A stretch of DNA of 5,132 nucleotides from Bacteroidota bacterium. GTDB taxonomy: Bacteria; Bacteroidota; Rhodothermia; Balneolales; HLUCCA01. The DNA is taken from positions 1 through 5,132 of the forward strand of contig DLXM01000058.1 in assembly GCA_003448835.1 (NCBI GenBank), written 5' to 3'. A model generated the notes under the pieces. The model was given only the letters and a program-made list of their open reading frames with translations. It was not told the origin of the DNA and did no database searches. Below are positions 1 through 5,132 of this stretch, one piece after another. Numbering within the stretch: the stretch's first letter is position 1; every line of letters starts with the position of its first letter. A program made the translations under genes and the position numbers.

Positions 1-272
1 TCTTTCGGAATATTTGTAAGGGAATCTTACCGGACAAAGTGAGATTACAACCGAAATTCAGTGGGGCTATGACCTTAGCCTTTGCTGAATACTGGAAAAA
101 GAAATCAACAGAAGAGTTGAGTGATTACGAAATCAAAAATCACACCGGACTATTCGCAAGTGAAGAAGAGCTAAAAAACCAAGATATCGGGACACCGGAC
201 TTAAAAACACACATTCAATCTCGTCGCGACAGCCTCAAAAAAATGGATTATCTAATCCGGTTGAATGTGTGA
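1..272 (+). CDS. Asparagine-synthetase-like protein, C-terminal fragment (5' end outside window)
   Basis: The open frame enters from the left edge (first full codon at base 3) and ends at TGA 270-272, giving about 89 residues. The visible start, R-N-I-C-K-G-I-L-P-D-K-V-R-L-Q, resembles the C-terminal signature of the asparagine synthetase B / lasso cyclase superfamily (R-x-A-M-x-G-I-L-P-x-x-V) and aligns by eye with residues 527-539 of the complete homologue at 541-2400 (RKAMDGIMPDEVV). The GTG at base 39 falls inside this motif and is not a start. The PP-loop and any glutaminase domain lie outside the window, so a true asparagine synthetase cannot be told apart from a peptide macrolactam synthetase. 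Its position as co-directional neighbour of a probable lasso cyclase, with a precursor gene between them, favours a role in the same pathway. The tail after the motif is Lys/Glu-rich and gives no functional clue. Confidence 0.7.
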   Translation, partial: FRNICKGILPDKVRLQPKFSGAMTLAFAEYWKKKSTEELSDYEIKNHTGLFASEEELKNQDIGTPDLKTHIQSRRDSLKKMDYLIRLNV

Positions 273-350
273 TAGGATGTCTGATTTAGGACTTGTCAAA
301 TAAAGTTTATTCAACTAAGAAATGGCTGAATTTTTTTGGAAAGTGAAATT

Positions 351-452
351 TTAGGAAGGGCCAAAATCCGTTGCATCAGTATAGGGACCTGGAGTGTTGA
401 TAATTGGCATTTCAAGCAATTCAGGATTTATCCATTCTTTTTTTGTTTCCAT
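351..452 (-). CDS. Probable lasso-peptide (RiPP) precursor, 33 aa
   Basis: A short minus-strand gene with ATG at 452-450 and TAA at 353-351. The N-terminus is charged (METKKE), followed by W7-I-N-P10-E-L12, which fits the aromatic-x-x-P-x-L motif that lasso leaders present to the B1 recognition protein. Thr20 lies eight residues after Leu12 and would be the conserved Thr at -2 of the leader/core junction (T20-P21 | G22). The predicted core is GPYTDATDFGPS, with Gly1 as free amine, Asp8 (residue 29) as the side-chain acid for an eight-residue macrolactam, and a four-residue tail F-G-P-S. It is divergent to the cyclase gene at 541 and convergent with the AsnB-like gene ending at 272. The conserved Gly of the longer leader consensus is absent (Pro16 sits there), but the Trp-to-Thr spacing matches, from memory, the shorter paeninodin-like leaders. 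No Shine-Dalgarno is visible. The twelve-residue core is unusually short, so a non-threaded macrolactam is possible. Confidence 0.72.
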   Translation of the reverse strand: METKKEWINPELLEMPIINTPGPYTDATDFGPS

Positions 453-475
453 ACTCGATTTTTTAAAAGTTTATC

Positions 476-503
476 TTGAATATGTAATTCCGCCAAACAT
501 AAT
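476..503 (+). promoter_or_regulatory. Possible sigma70-type promoter for the cyclase gene
   Basis: TTGAAT (476-481) and CATAAT (498-503) are separated by 16 bp, close to the -35 and -10 consensus. The leader would run about 30 nt to the ATG at 541. The region is very AT-rich, so chance matches are likely, and a Bacteroidota-type host would use a different consensus (TTTG / TAnnTTTG), which I do not see here. Confidence 0.3.
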
Positions 504-524
504 AAAATAAATAAATTATCTCAA
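496..524 (-). promoter_or_regulatory. Possible divergent promoter for the precursor gene
   Basis: On the minus strand, TTGAGA (524-519) and TATGTT (501-496) are 17 bp apart and face the small precursor gene starting at 452. The -10 element would overlap the -10 of the opposing candidate promoter, making the two mutually exclusive. This is pattern matching in AT-rich DNA only. Confidence 0.25.
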
Positions 525-540
525 AATTTATCCACATTAA

Positions 541-2400
541 ATGAACACGTATCAGTGTACTTTTTCTCTTAATCCATCCAATAATTTTGAGGAAATATCA
601 GATTCAGTTTTGAAAAAGCTGAATTCTGGCATTCAAAAGAACGTTTTTTCTCGAAAATCTAATCCGGTTTTCATGTCTTCCACAGACGATGGCGTTTGGG
701 GACATCAACCGGGTGACTCAGCTTTCGCCCAACACGATAATACGCTTCTTGTCTCCAAAGCGATTCTTTTTAACCGTGATGAAATCCTGAAACAATTAGC
801 GATTCAAATCAACGACCAATCTCCACTTTCAGAATCTGAAATCCTTCTAAAAGGCTGGTTAAAATGGGGTATGGATTTATTTGTCCGTCTCGATGGATAT
901 TGGTCCGTATGCATTTGGGATGGAGCCCAAAATAAACTCATTCTTGCCGTCGATTATTTGTCCAATTACGGACTCTATTTCACCAAAGAAAAGAACCAGT
1001 TTATTTGTAGCAACCACAAACGTACGCTGCTCAGTTATAAATCTGAACCTATTGAAATCAATTCATCAAGGATGATGAATCGGTTATTGATTTGTAAGCC
1101 TGAGCTCCTTGAAACAAGTTTTGACAATATACATCAGGTTCCCCCGGGTCATATATTGACGGTTTCCGGAGATGGATCTATTACTTCAAAACGATATTGG
1201 TATCCGACGCTGGACCGATCCCTTCCCAAAAAATCCGAATCTGAAATCATCACTCAATTTCTGGAAGTATATCGTGCCGCCATCGATAAATGTATCCGTG
1301 TTGGGAAATTTCGCAATATAGGGTCACACATGAGTGGTGGACTTGACTCCGGTTCCGTGACAGCATTGGCAGCGGAGCAACAGAATAAACAGGGTGGTGA
1401 GTTACATGGATTTACTGGTGTTGCAAATCACGAAGTAGAAGTTCGTCCCCATAAATTTCTTGAAGAAGATTACTACGCCGGACTAACGGTACAAAAATTC
1501 GGCAATATTATTCATCATGTCGTGAAATCTGAAGATACCACGATGTTTCATTCCCTTCGGAAGTCGGTACAAATTACACTAGATGTTGGACATGGGATTG
1601 GAAATGTGTACTGGATACATAACATCGCAGATTTGGCCCGGACTCTGAATGTCGATCGTATGCTAGTTGGTCAAGTTGGAAATGCTACGGTTTCCTGGAT
1701 GGGGAAAAAACAAGGGATTTCTGAAGTAAAGCGATTCATATCCACTACGATTAAAAAAATCAATTTCTCCATAAAATCGGATGGGAATTCACTTCGAAAC
1801 ATAGAATCGCATCCGAATGTGTTGATGGGTGGAGGCTACATGAAATTCTTTAATCCGGATATCCTAAATCAAACTTCCCCAAACGAATTGTTTCGTGAGC
1901 CTGATGATGATTTATATTTCAAACGATTACCTGGAGTCCACGCCACCCGAAAGAAATTATTGAATCTTCATGCCAGTGGAATTGGGATATTCTGGGAAAC
2001 CATGGGTATGTATCAGAATGCGCTGTATTTTGATCCAACTGCTGACCGGGATCTGGTAAATTTCTGTCTGAGTTTACCGGAATCGTTCTATTCACAAGAG
2101 CCTGGACGATATCTCATCCGAAAAGCGATGGATGGGATTATGCCTGACGAAGTTGTGTGGAATAAACGAAAAGGGATTCAAAATGCCGATTGGGATGTTC
2201 GATATGAGCAAGAAATCCAGCAATTTGTCGACTATGTAGATGGATTAGGGGATGAACACAAAGCCTGGGACTTCTTAGACAAGAAAAACATGATCGAACT
2301 GTTAAAAAATAGTCCAACGAATGCACGTCAAAAAATGTTTCGGTCCGGTCACATCAGTCGCAGTGTCGCTTTGATGATGTTGATCGATGAAGTTTCATAA
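541..2400 (+). CDS. Lasso-peptide cyclase-like asparagine synthase homologue (619 aa)
   Basis: A two-domain protein of the asparagine synthetase B superfamily, with a length typical of lasso macrolactam synthetases (about 600 aa). Residues 1-165 resemble the class II glutamine amidotransferase fold (G-Y-W-S-V-C-I-W-D at 119-127, then D138 and the G-L-Y-F segment), but the protein begins MNTYQC, so the catalytic Cys at position 2 is missing and glutamine hydrolysis is not expected. The synthetase domain carries the PP-loop S-G-G-L-D-S at 265-270, which binds ATP to adenylate a carboxylate. Where asparagine synthetases have a G-x-G-G-D-E segment, this protein reads GQVGNATVSW (377-386). The C-terminal signature is FCLSLPE (508-514), then RKAMDGIMPDEVVWNKRKG (527-545) and NADW (548-551). 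As in lasso cyclases and beta-lactam synthetases, the likely reaction is amide formation using an internal amine, here the N-terminal Gly of the peptide encoded at 351-452. The ATG at 541 has no Shine-Dalgarno; no other start seems better. True asparagine synthesis is unlikely but not excluded. Confidence 0.85.
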   Translation: MNTYQCTFSLNPSNNFEEISDSVLKKLNSGIQKNVFSRKSNPVFMSSTDDGVWGHQPGDSAFAQHDNTLLVSKAILFNRDEILKQLAIQINDQSPLSESEILLKGWLKWGMDLFVRLDGYWSVCIWDGAQNKLILAVDYLSNYGLYFTKEKNQFICSNHKRTLLSYKSEPIEINSSRMMNRLLICKPELLETSFDNIHQVPPGHILTVSGDGSITSKRYWYPTLDRSLPKKSESEIITQFLEVYRAAIDKCIRVGKFRNIGSHMSGGLDSGSVTALAAEQQNKQGGELHGFTGVANHEVEVRPHKFLEEDYYAGLTVQKFGNIIHHVVKSEDTTMFHSLRKSVQITLDVGHGIGNVYWIHNIADLARTLNVDRMLVGQVGNATVSWMGKKQGISEVKRFISTTIKKINFSIKSDGNSLRNIESHPNVLMGGGYMKFFNPDILNQTSPNELFREPDDDLYFKRLPGVHATRKKLLNLHASGIGIFWETMGMYQNALYFDPTADRDLVNFCLSLPESFYSQEPGRYLIRKAMDGIMPDEVVWNKRKGIQNADWDVRYEQEIQQFVDYVDGLGDEHKAWDFLDKKNMIELLKNSPTNARQKMFRSGHISRSVALMMLIDEVS

Positions 2401-2481
2401 GTTAACTCTATTTTGTACTTCATAAGAAGCTTCCTCCAAATAGCGTTCCATTTTGAATTTTAGTTGAAGTATCGTTAATAT

Positions 2482-2500
2482 TGTACTACATTGTAATACA
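2482..2500. promoter_or_regulatory. Probable antitoxin operator: two 9-bp palindromes one helical turn apart
   Basis: TGTACTACA (2482-2490) and TGTAATACA (2492-2500) are both perfect TGTA-N-TACA palindromes with centres 10 bp apart. This is the kind of in-phase repeated site that ribbon-helix-helix repressors bind cooperatively as side-by-side dimers. The pair lies 27 bp upstream of the antitoxin ATG and covers the place where a promoter would be (for example TTGAAG at 2464-2469 with TACATT at 2487-2492). A one-mismatch copy, TGTACTTCA, is at 2414-2422. Binding by the downstream gene product is inferred. Confidence 0.5.
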
Positions 2501-2526
2501 TATATATCAACATAAATATTATAGCA

Positions 2527-2745
2527 ATGGATACAACACTTACCATTCGTATTGACAAAGAACTTGAACAGTTACTTGATGAAATATCAAAACAATCTGG
2601 TAGGTCAAAAAGTGATGTGGTTCGAGTAGCACTAAAGCGTCAGCTATCTATTGATTCATTTCAACAGTTACGCAAAAAACTTTTGCCTTATGGTGAAACC
2701 CAAGGTTGGCTTACCGATGAGGATGTATTTCGTGAAGTCTCATGA
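2527..2745 (+). CDS. Ribbon-helix-helix (CopG/MetJ-type) antitoxin, 72 aa
   Basis: A short DNA-binding protein with RHH architecture: beta strand TTLTIRI (3-9) that would sit in the DNA major groove, helix A around 10-22 (DKELEQLLDEISK), the turn SGRSKSD (24-30), and helix B around 30-40 (VVRVALKRQL). The C-terminal tail ends in GWLTDEDVFREVS (60-72), a toxin-binding type of tail that I associate with RHH antitoxins paired to PIN-domain RNases. The product should repress its own promoter, probably through the palindrome pair just upstream, and neutralise a cognate toxin. An ATG at 2742-2744 overlaps the TGA stop, the arrangement expected for a translationally coupled toxin, but that frame stops after four codons. 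The antitoxin therefore looks orphaned. The start is fixed by the family's usual N-terminus. It separates the lasso-like genes from the methyltransferase genes and is probably unrelated to either. Confidence 0.85.
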   Translation: MDTTLTIRIDKELEQLLDEISKQSGRSKSDVVRVALKRQLSIDSFQQLRKKLLPYGETQGWLTDEDVFREVS

Positions 2746-2761
2746 CACTAAATTAAACTGA

Positions 2762-2916
2762 ATTCATGATTTAAAATTTGAACCTAATATTTATGTAGCT
2801 TCGTCAAAAATCAACATTATTTCTCCACGTGGTTTTTGGGAAATGCTAAAAACTTAGCGAAACTTACTTCAGAATCTCTGAGTCGACCTTTAATATTGAT
2901 TATTTATTCAGATTGA
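2762..2916 (+). pseudogene. Possible decayed PIN-domain toxin remnant
   Basis: Directly after the antitoxin, where its toxin should be, one frame (2762-2857) reads ...FEPNIYVASS...IISPRGFW then stops at TAG 2855-2857. This recalls the start of PIN toxins (D-T-N-x-x-V-S-A-L-I-S-P-R-G), with Asp replaced by Glu and Thr by Pro, and a few extra residues inside. A second frame (2833-2916) continues from the PRG point as FLGNAKNLAKLTSESLSRPL before TGA 2914-2916, as if a frameshift lies near 2833. No start codon or complete PIN acidic residue set remains. The match is short and judged by eye. The alternative is non-coding intergenic sequence. Confidence 0.38.
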
Positions 2917-2932
2917 AAATATAAATACTGCT

Positions 2933-3616
2933 TCAATTTTTGCGTTTGCAGTGCAACACAGAGCAGACAAAAATTTTGACATCAATTGTTCTTCGGATGG
3001 TTACATCAAATCCAGCATGCTCATACAGTTTAATGAATTCAGCTAATCGATTCGGAGTATTGGATTCCTGATGATATTCAACCAGTATCTGATCGATTTT
3101 TTTAATTGTTCCACTTGATATCAAATCTCTAGTGACTTCCCATTCTGACCCTTCAATATCTATTTTAACTAAATCAATTCGATTATATACAGTTAAATAT
3201 TCAGATAGTTTTTTCACCTGGACTGGTATTTTGTGACCCTTAAATGCAAAAACTAATGAACCCATCGCTGATGCCGCATGCTTAGTGGTATAAAAATGAC
3301 TTAAACTATTTTCTTCACCCAATGCAACTTGATATAGCTTCAAATTGCCACTTTCCTGCAATCCCTGAGTATTTTTATTGAAATACATGACGGATGATGG
3401 ATTGGGTTCAAATGCGATGATTTTAGCATTTGGGTATTTTTCGGAGAAATACAAACTTGCAAATCCGATATTTGCACCACAGTCAACTATGACTGGCTGT
3501 TCGGACTCAAGTTGAATCTGATAATCCTCCTGGACAAAGATTTCATTGTAGATGAATTTGATTTCAACTTCCTGATCCTTGTCGAATGCAAGGTGACGAT
3601 GAGTGCTAAATGTCAT
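2933..3616 (-). CDS. FkbM-family SAM-dependent methyltransferase (227 aa)
   Basis: A complete FkbM-type class I methyltransferase, probably a cytoplasmic O-methyltransferase acting on a sugar or natural-product hydroxyl. The SAM-binding motif I is VDCGANIGFASLYF (44-57). The acidic end of strand beta-2 is IIAFEPNPSS (66-75). The family signature VKIDIEGSEWEV is at 150-161, followed by ILVEYHQ (177-183). The length of 227 aa is normal, and the upstream segment YNEIFVQEDYQI (23-34) is the usual N-terminal lead-in, so the protein looks full length. The ATG at 3616-3614 is preceded by an in-frame TGA 21 bp upstream, which limits the start. No Shine-Dalgarno, signal peptide or membrane segment is visible. 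It shares orientation with the TylF-type gene at 3786-4592 across a 169-bp gap containing a duplicated TGATATATA sequence, so it may have its own promoter. The substrate cannot be read from the sequence. Confidence 0.9.
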   Translation of the reverse strand: MTFSTHRHLAFDKDQEVEIKFIYNEIFVQEDYQIQLESEQPVIVDCGANIGFASLYFSEKYPNAKIIAFEPNPSSVMYFNKNTQGLQESGNLKLYQVALGEENSLSHFYTTKHAASAMGSLVFAFKGHKIPVQVKKLSEYLTVYNRIDLVKIDIEGSEWEVTRDLISSGTIKKIDQILVEYHQESNTPNRLAEFIKLYEHAGFDVTIRRTIDVKIFVCSVLHCKRKN

Positions 3617-3689
3617 GGTTAAATTGTTCCGGGTGATTCAAAATAGATTTTTCAATGGTTGAAAAATACGGGAATTACAATCATAATGG

Positions 3690-3791
3690 GGCGATTTTAC
3701 GATATATATCAGAACAGGTCTGATTTGGCGCAGTAGTGTGTTGATGGAATTAAGGCGATTATCCTTTATATATCAAACAGGTAAATCAGAC
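3690..3791. repeat. Imperfect 30-bp direct repeat pair with a 9-bp inverted repeat
   Basis: Copies at 3690-3719 and 3754-3782 share GGCGATT, then six differing bases, then TATATATCA(G)AACAGGT with one indel. Immediately after copy 1 comes CTGATTT, and immediately after copy 2 its exact reverse complement AAATCAG. Including the preceding GT, GTCTGATTT (3718-3726) and AAATCAGAC (3783-3791) form a perfect 9-bp inverted repeat that runs into the stop codon region of the gene ending at 3786. Read on the minus strand, each copy carries TGATATATA, like an extended -10 element facing the FkbM gene. The block may be a duplicated promoter or operator. No coding frame of note is present in the 3617-3785 gap. 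Confidence 0.5.
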
Positions 3792-4592
3792 TTTTTTCCA
3801 GAAGACACCTGTCCAATCTATTGATTTAATGGGTTCAGTGATATTGTATTTTTCTCTAAACTCGTGTACAGCGTTCCTACAAGACATCAATGAATAATCA
3901 TCAATAATTACATAACCCCCTGATGATAATTTTGGATACAAATGCTCCAATGCATCCATCGTGGATTCATAAAAATCTCCATCTAATCGCATAATGGATA
4001 ATTTTTCAATAGGAGCATCAGGCAACGTATCTTTAAACCACCCCGGCAGGAATTTTACTCTTTCGTCGAGAAGACTATAACTTTTAAAGTTGTTTTTCAC
4101 CTCGTGCAGCGGAACAGCAAGTATTTTTTCCGGATCGATGTCTTTTTGAATCTCTTTTGGATTACTGGAGTCAGGCACAGGGAGTCCTTCGAACGAATCT
4201 GCCACCCAAACGTTACGGGATGTGTCCCCGAATGCCTTTAATGTGGCCTTCATAAAAATGGTTGTACCACCACGCCAAACACCTGTTTCGATGAAATCAC
4301 CCGGAATATTTTGTTGTATTACATCTCGAATACAAACGTGCAAATGATTTAGACGTTTTAGTCCAATCATCGTGAGTCCGGATGGATGGCGTTCGCGTCC
4401 ATCTAATTTTGATTCCAGCGTTATCATTTTTGATGAACACCATTGGTACTTTTTGAATCCAAAACGTGTCAAATTACGATTCACAAACCCAGGAAACCCT
4501 TTTCTTTTTGGAATCCAGTATGATGTACCTATGTCAGACCAGGACAAGAGGCTTTTTTTAAGTACTTCAAGATACTGATCCTGTAAATCCAC
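3786..4592 (-). CDS. TylF/MycF-family (macrocin-type) O-methyltransferase, 268 aa
   Basis: A complete member of the TylF family of metal- and SAM-dependent O-methyltransferases, which methylate sugar hydroxyls of natural products (macrocin, mycinamicin) and occur widely in glycan clusters. The N-terminal helix DQYLEVLKKSLLSW (5-18) is the usual family opening. Motif I is GDFIETGVWRGGTTIFMKA (98-116), then VADSFEGLPVPD (130-141), MRLDGDFYESTMDALEHLYP (201-220), GGYVIIDDY (225-233) and the ending ITEPIKSIDWTGVFWKK (251-267). The Asp residues of LDGD and IDDY are the expected Mg2+ ligands. The start is GTG at 4592-4590; an in-frame TAA lies 18 bp upstream with no ATG between, and an internal start would cut off the conserved N-terminal helix. 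The stop TGA lies within one arm of an inverted repeat. It is transcribed toward the FkbM gene and away from the divergent glycosyltransferase. Confidence 0.92.
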   Translation of the reverse strand: MDLQDQYLEVLKKSLLSWSDIGTSYWIPKRKGFPGFVNRNLTRFGFKKYQWCSSKMITLESKLDGRERHPSGLTMIGLKRLNHLHVCIRDVIQQNIPGDFIETGVWRGGTTIFMKATLKAFGDTSRNVWVADSFEGLPVPDSSNPKEIQKDIDPEKILAVPLHEVKNNFKSYSLLDERVKFLPGWFKDTLPDAPIEKLSIMRLDGDFYESTMDALEHLYPKLSSGGYVIIDDYSLMSCRNAVHEFREKYNITEPIKSIDWTGVFWKKV

Positions 4593-4659
4593 TTTGATTT
4601 CTAATGTTTATGAGTTTTATTTAAACTAACCAAGGATTGATAACATTCTTTTTATAAAT

Positions 4660-4800
4660 TCAAGATACATCATTTTGTGCTTGGATTTTAGCTACGTGTT
4701 TTGACAATTCAGAGTATAGCATATTTCCAATTTTAGAAGATATATCATTTGTAAAATCAAACTCCTGAATGAGTTCTTCCGTTCTGTTTATTTGTTCTCC
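4660..4800 (-). pseudogene. Possible antisense 3' gene remnant (46 codons, no start)
   Basis: On the minus strand, the frame from GGA at 4800 to TGA at 4662-4660 reads as a plausible protein C-terminus: an Ile/Glu-rich helix (EQINRTEELIQEFDFTN) and then ISSKIGNMLYSELSKHVAKI. It is closed upstream by TAA at 4803-4801 and has no start codon before an internal ATG, so it is not an intact gene. It lies upstream of, and in the same direction as, the TylF-type gene, as if the end of a neighbouring gene survived after its body was replaced. About 30 bp overlap the first codons of the glycosyltransferase on the other strand. I do not recognise the family, and chance remains possible over 46 codons. 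Confidence 0.33.
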
Positions 4801-5132
4801 TTATGCCGGGCACCTCAATAAAACGACACTTCTGGCTAAATACTATCAACTCAAGGGTGCTTCTGTACGATATTTGATTTTTGGGGATGCATCTTGGTTT
4901 AAAAATAAGTCTGATTTTTCAGTCATAGAGACAAATGCCCGACCCATTGGGATGAATGTCAGTAAATTTAATTCAGAATCTCAACCCTCAAAATCTGTAT
5001 CATGGTATAAGCGTTTCCAAGCCGGACGAGACTCGAGTTTGTGGGAAGCTCGCAAATCAGTATTGATTGAAACCATCCAGGATCTAAATCCGGCAATAAT
5101 TTTCATGGATGAATTTTGCTCTCAAGATTATG
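4769..5132 (+). CDS. GT-B glycosyltransferase, N-terminal part (3' end outside window)
   Basis: The frame runs open from ATG 4769-4771 to the right edge (121 codons plus one base). The start is well limited because the preceding codon is an in-frame TGA (4766-4768). The opening SSVLFICSPYAGHLNKTTLL (3-22) is the first beta strand and loop of GT-B transferases of the GT1 / MGT macrolide-glycosyltransferase type (hydrophobic strand, then P-x-x-G-H-L-N), followed by LAKYYQLKGASVRYL (23-37), the second Rossmann element. NPAIIFMDEF (107-116) matches the strand often seen as P-D-L-I-V-x-D. The nucleotide-sugar-binding C-terminal domain is beyond the window, so donor and acceptor are unknown. There is no Shine-Dalgarno. 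Divergent from the TylF-type gene, it is consistent with a glycosylated product or glycan cluster. Confidence 0.75.
   Translation, partial: MSSSVLFICSPYAGHLNKTTLLAKYYQLKGASVRYLIFGDASWFKNKSDFSVIETNARPIGMNVSKFNSESQPSKSVSWYKRFQAGRDSSLWEARKSVLIETIQDLNPAIIFMDEFCSQDY

Noticed and set aside
279..287. The 9-mer GTCTGATTT also occurs here and at 4909-4917, besides 3718-3726 and (inverted) 3783-3791
   Set aside because: Flanks of the copies at 279 and 4909 share nothing, and one copy is inside a coding region; only the pair at 3718/3783 has a meaningful arrangement.
309..337. ATTCA...TGAAT hairpin followed by a T-run as a terminator for the first gene
   Set aside because: The stem is only five AT-rich base pairs with a 13-nt loop, too weak to call.
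881..1075. Overlapping 64-codon frame inside the cyclase gene
   Set aside because: It is a shadow of the AsnB-like frame with no family features of its own.
2138..2326. Antisense 62-codon frame inside the cyclase gene
   Set aside because: It lies opposite the conserved C-terminal signature of the real gene; the translation looks like frame noise.
2395..2451. Minus-strand 18-codon frame (MERYLEEASYEVQNRVNL)
   Set aside because: It reads like natural protein but is very short, has no leader-type motif, no ribosome binding site and no recognised family; probably chance.
3655..3723. Plus-strand 23-codon frame between the methyltransferases, considered as a second precursor
   Set aside because: It has no aromatic-x-x-P-x-L motif, no leader/core layout, and lies inside the direct-repeat region.
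4372..4578. Plus-strand 68-codon frame opposite the TylF-type gene
   Set aside because: It is antisense to the conserved N-terminal part of the methyltransferase; a shadow.

Overview
This is an AT-rich window (my estimate is about 60% A+T) from a bacterium. No start codon has a convincing Shine-Dalgarno sequence; they are preceded by A/T-rich leaders. With the gene content this suggests the Bacteroidota/Balneolota/Marinimicrobia (FCB) side of the tree, but the lineage call is weak.

Left part (1-2400): a probable RiPP locus of the lasso-peptide type. It holds the C-terminal end of one asparagine-synthetase-like protein (1-272, +) and a complete second one (541-2400, +). The complete protein keeps the ATP-binding SGGLDS loop but lacks the Cys2 nucleophile of true glutamine-dependent asparagine synthetases, as in lasso-peptide cyclases. 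Between the two, on the minus strand, is a 33-codon gene (351-452). It encodes a peptide with a lasso-type leader (aromatic-x-x-P-x-L, Thr at -2) and a predicted 12-residue core, GPYTDATDFGPS, with Gly at position 1 and Asp at position 8. That is the canonical geometry for an eight-residue macrolactam ring. The short gene lies head to head with the cyclase gene, and the two share an 88-bp intergenic region with possible overlapping divergent promoters. No leader peptidase (B2) or recognition element (B1/PqqD-like) is in the window; they may lie upstream of base 1.

Middle (2401-2932): a complete ribbon-helix-helix antitoxin gene, preceded by two 9-bp palindromes spaced one helical turn apart that look like its operator. 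Its PIN toxin appears to be gone, leaving only a frameshifted stretch that may be a remnant.

Right part (2933-5132): a complete FkbM-type methyltransferase and a complete TylF/MycF-type O-methyltransferase, both on the minus strand, then the start of a GT-B glycosyltransferase on the plus strand. This looks like tailoring or surface-glycan chemistry. Whether it acts on the lasso-like peptide is inference from proximity only. An imperfect 30-bp repeat lies between the two methyltransferases, and a possible antisense gene remnant abuts and overlaps the start of the glycosyltransferase.
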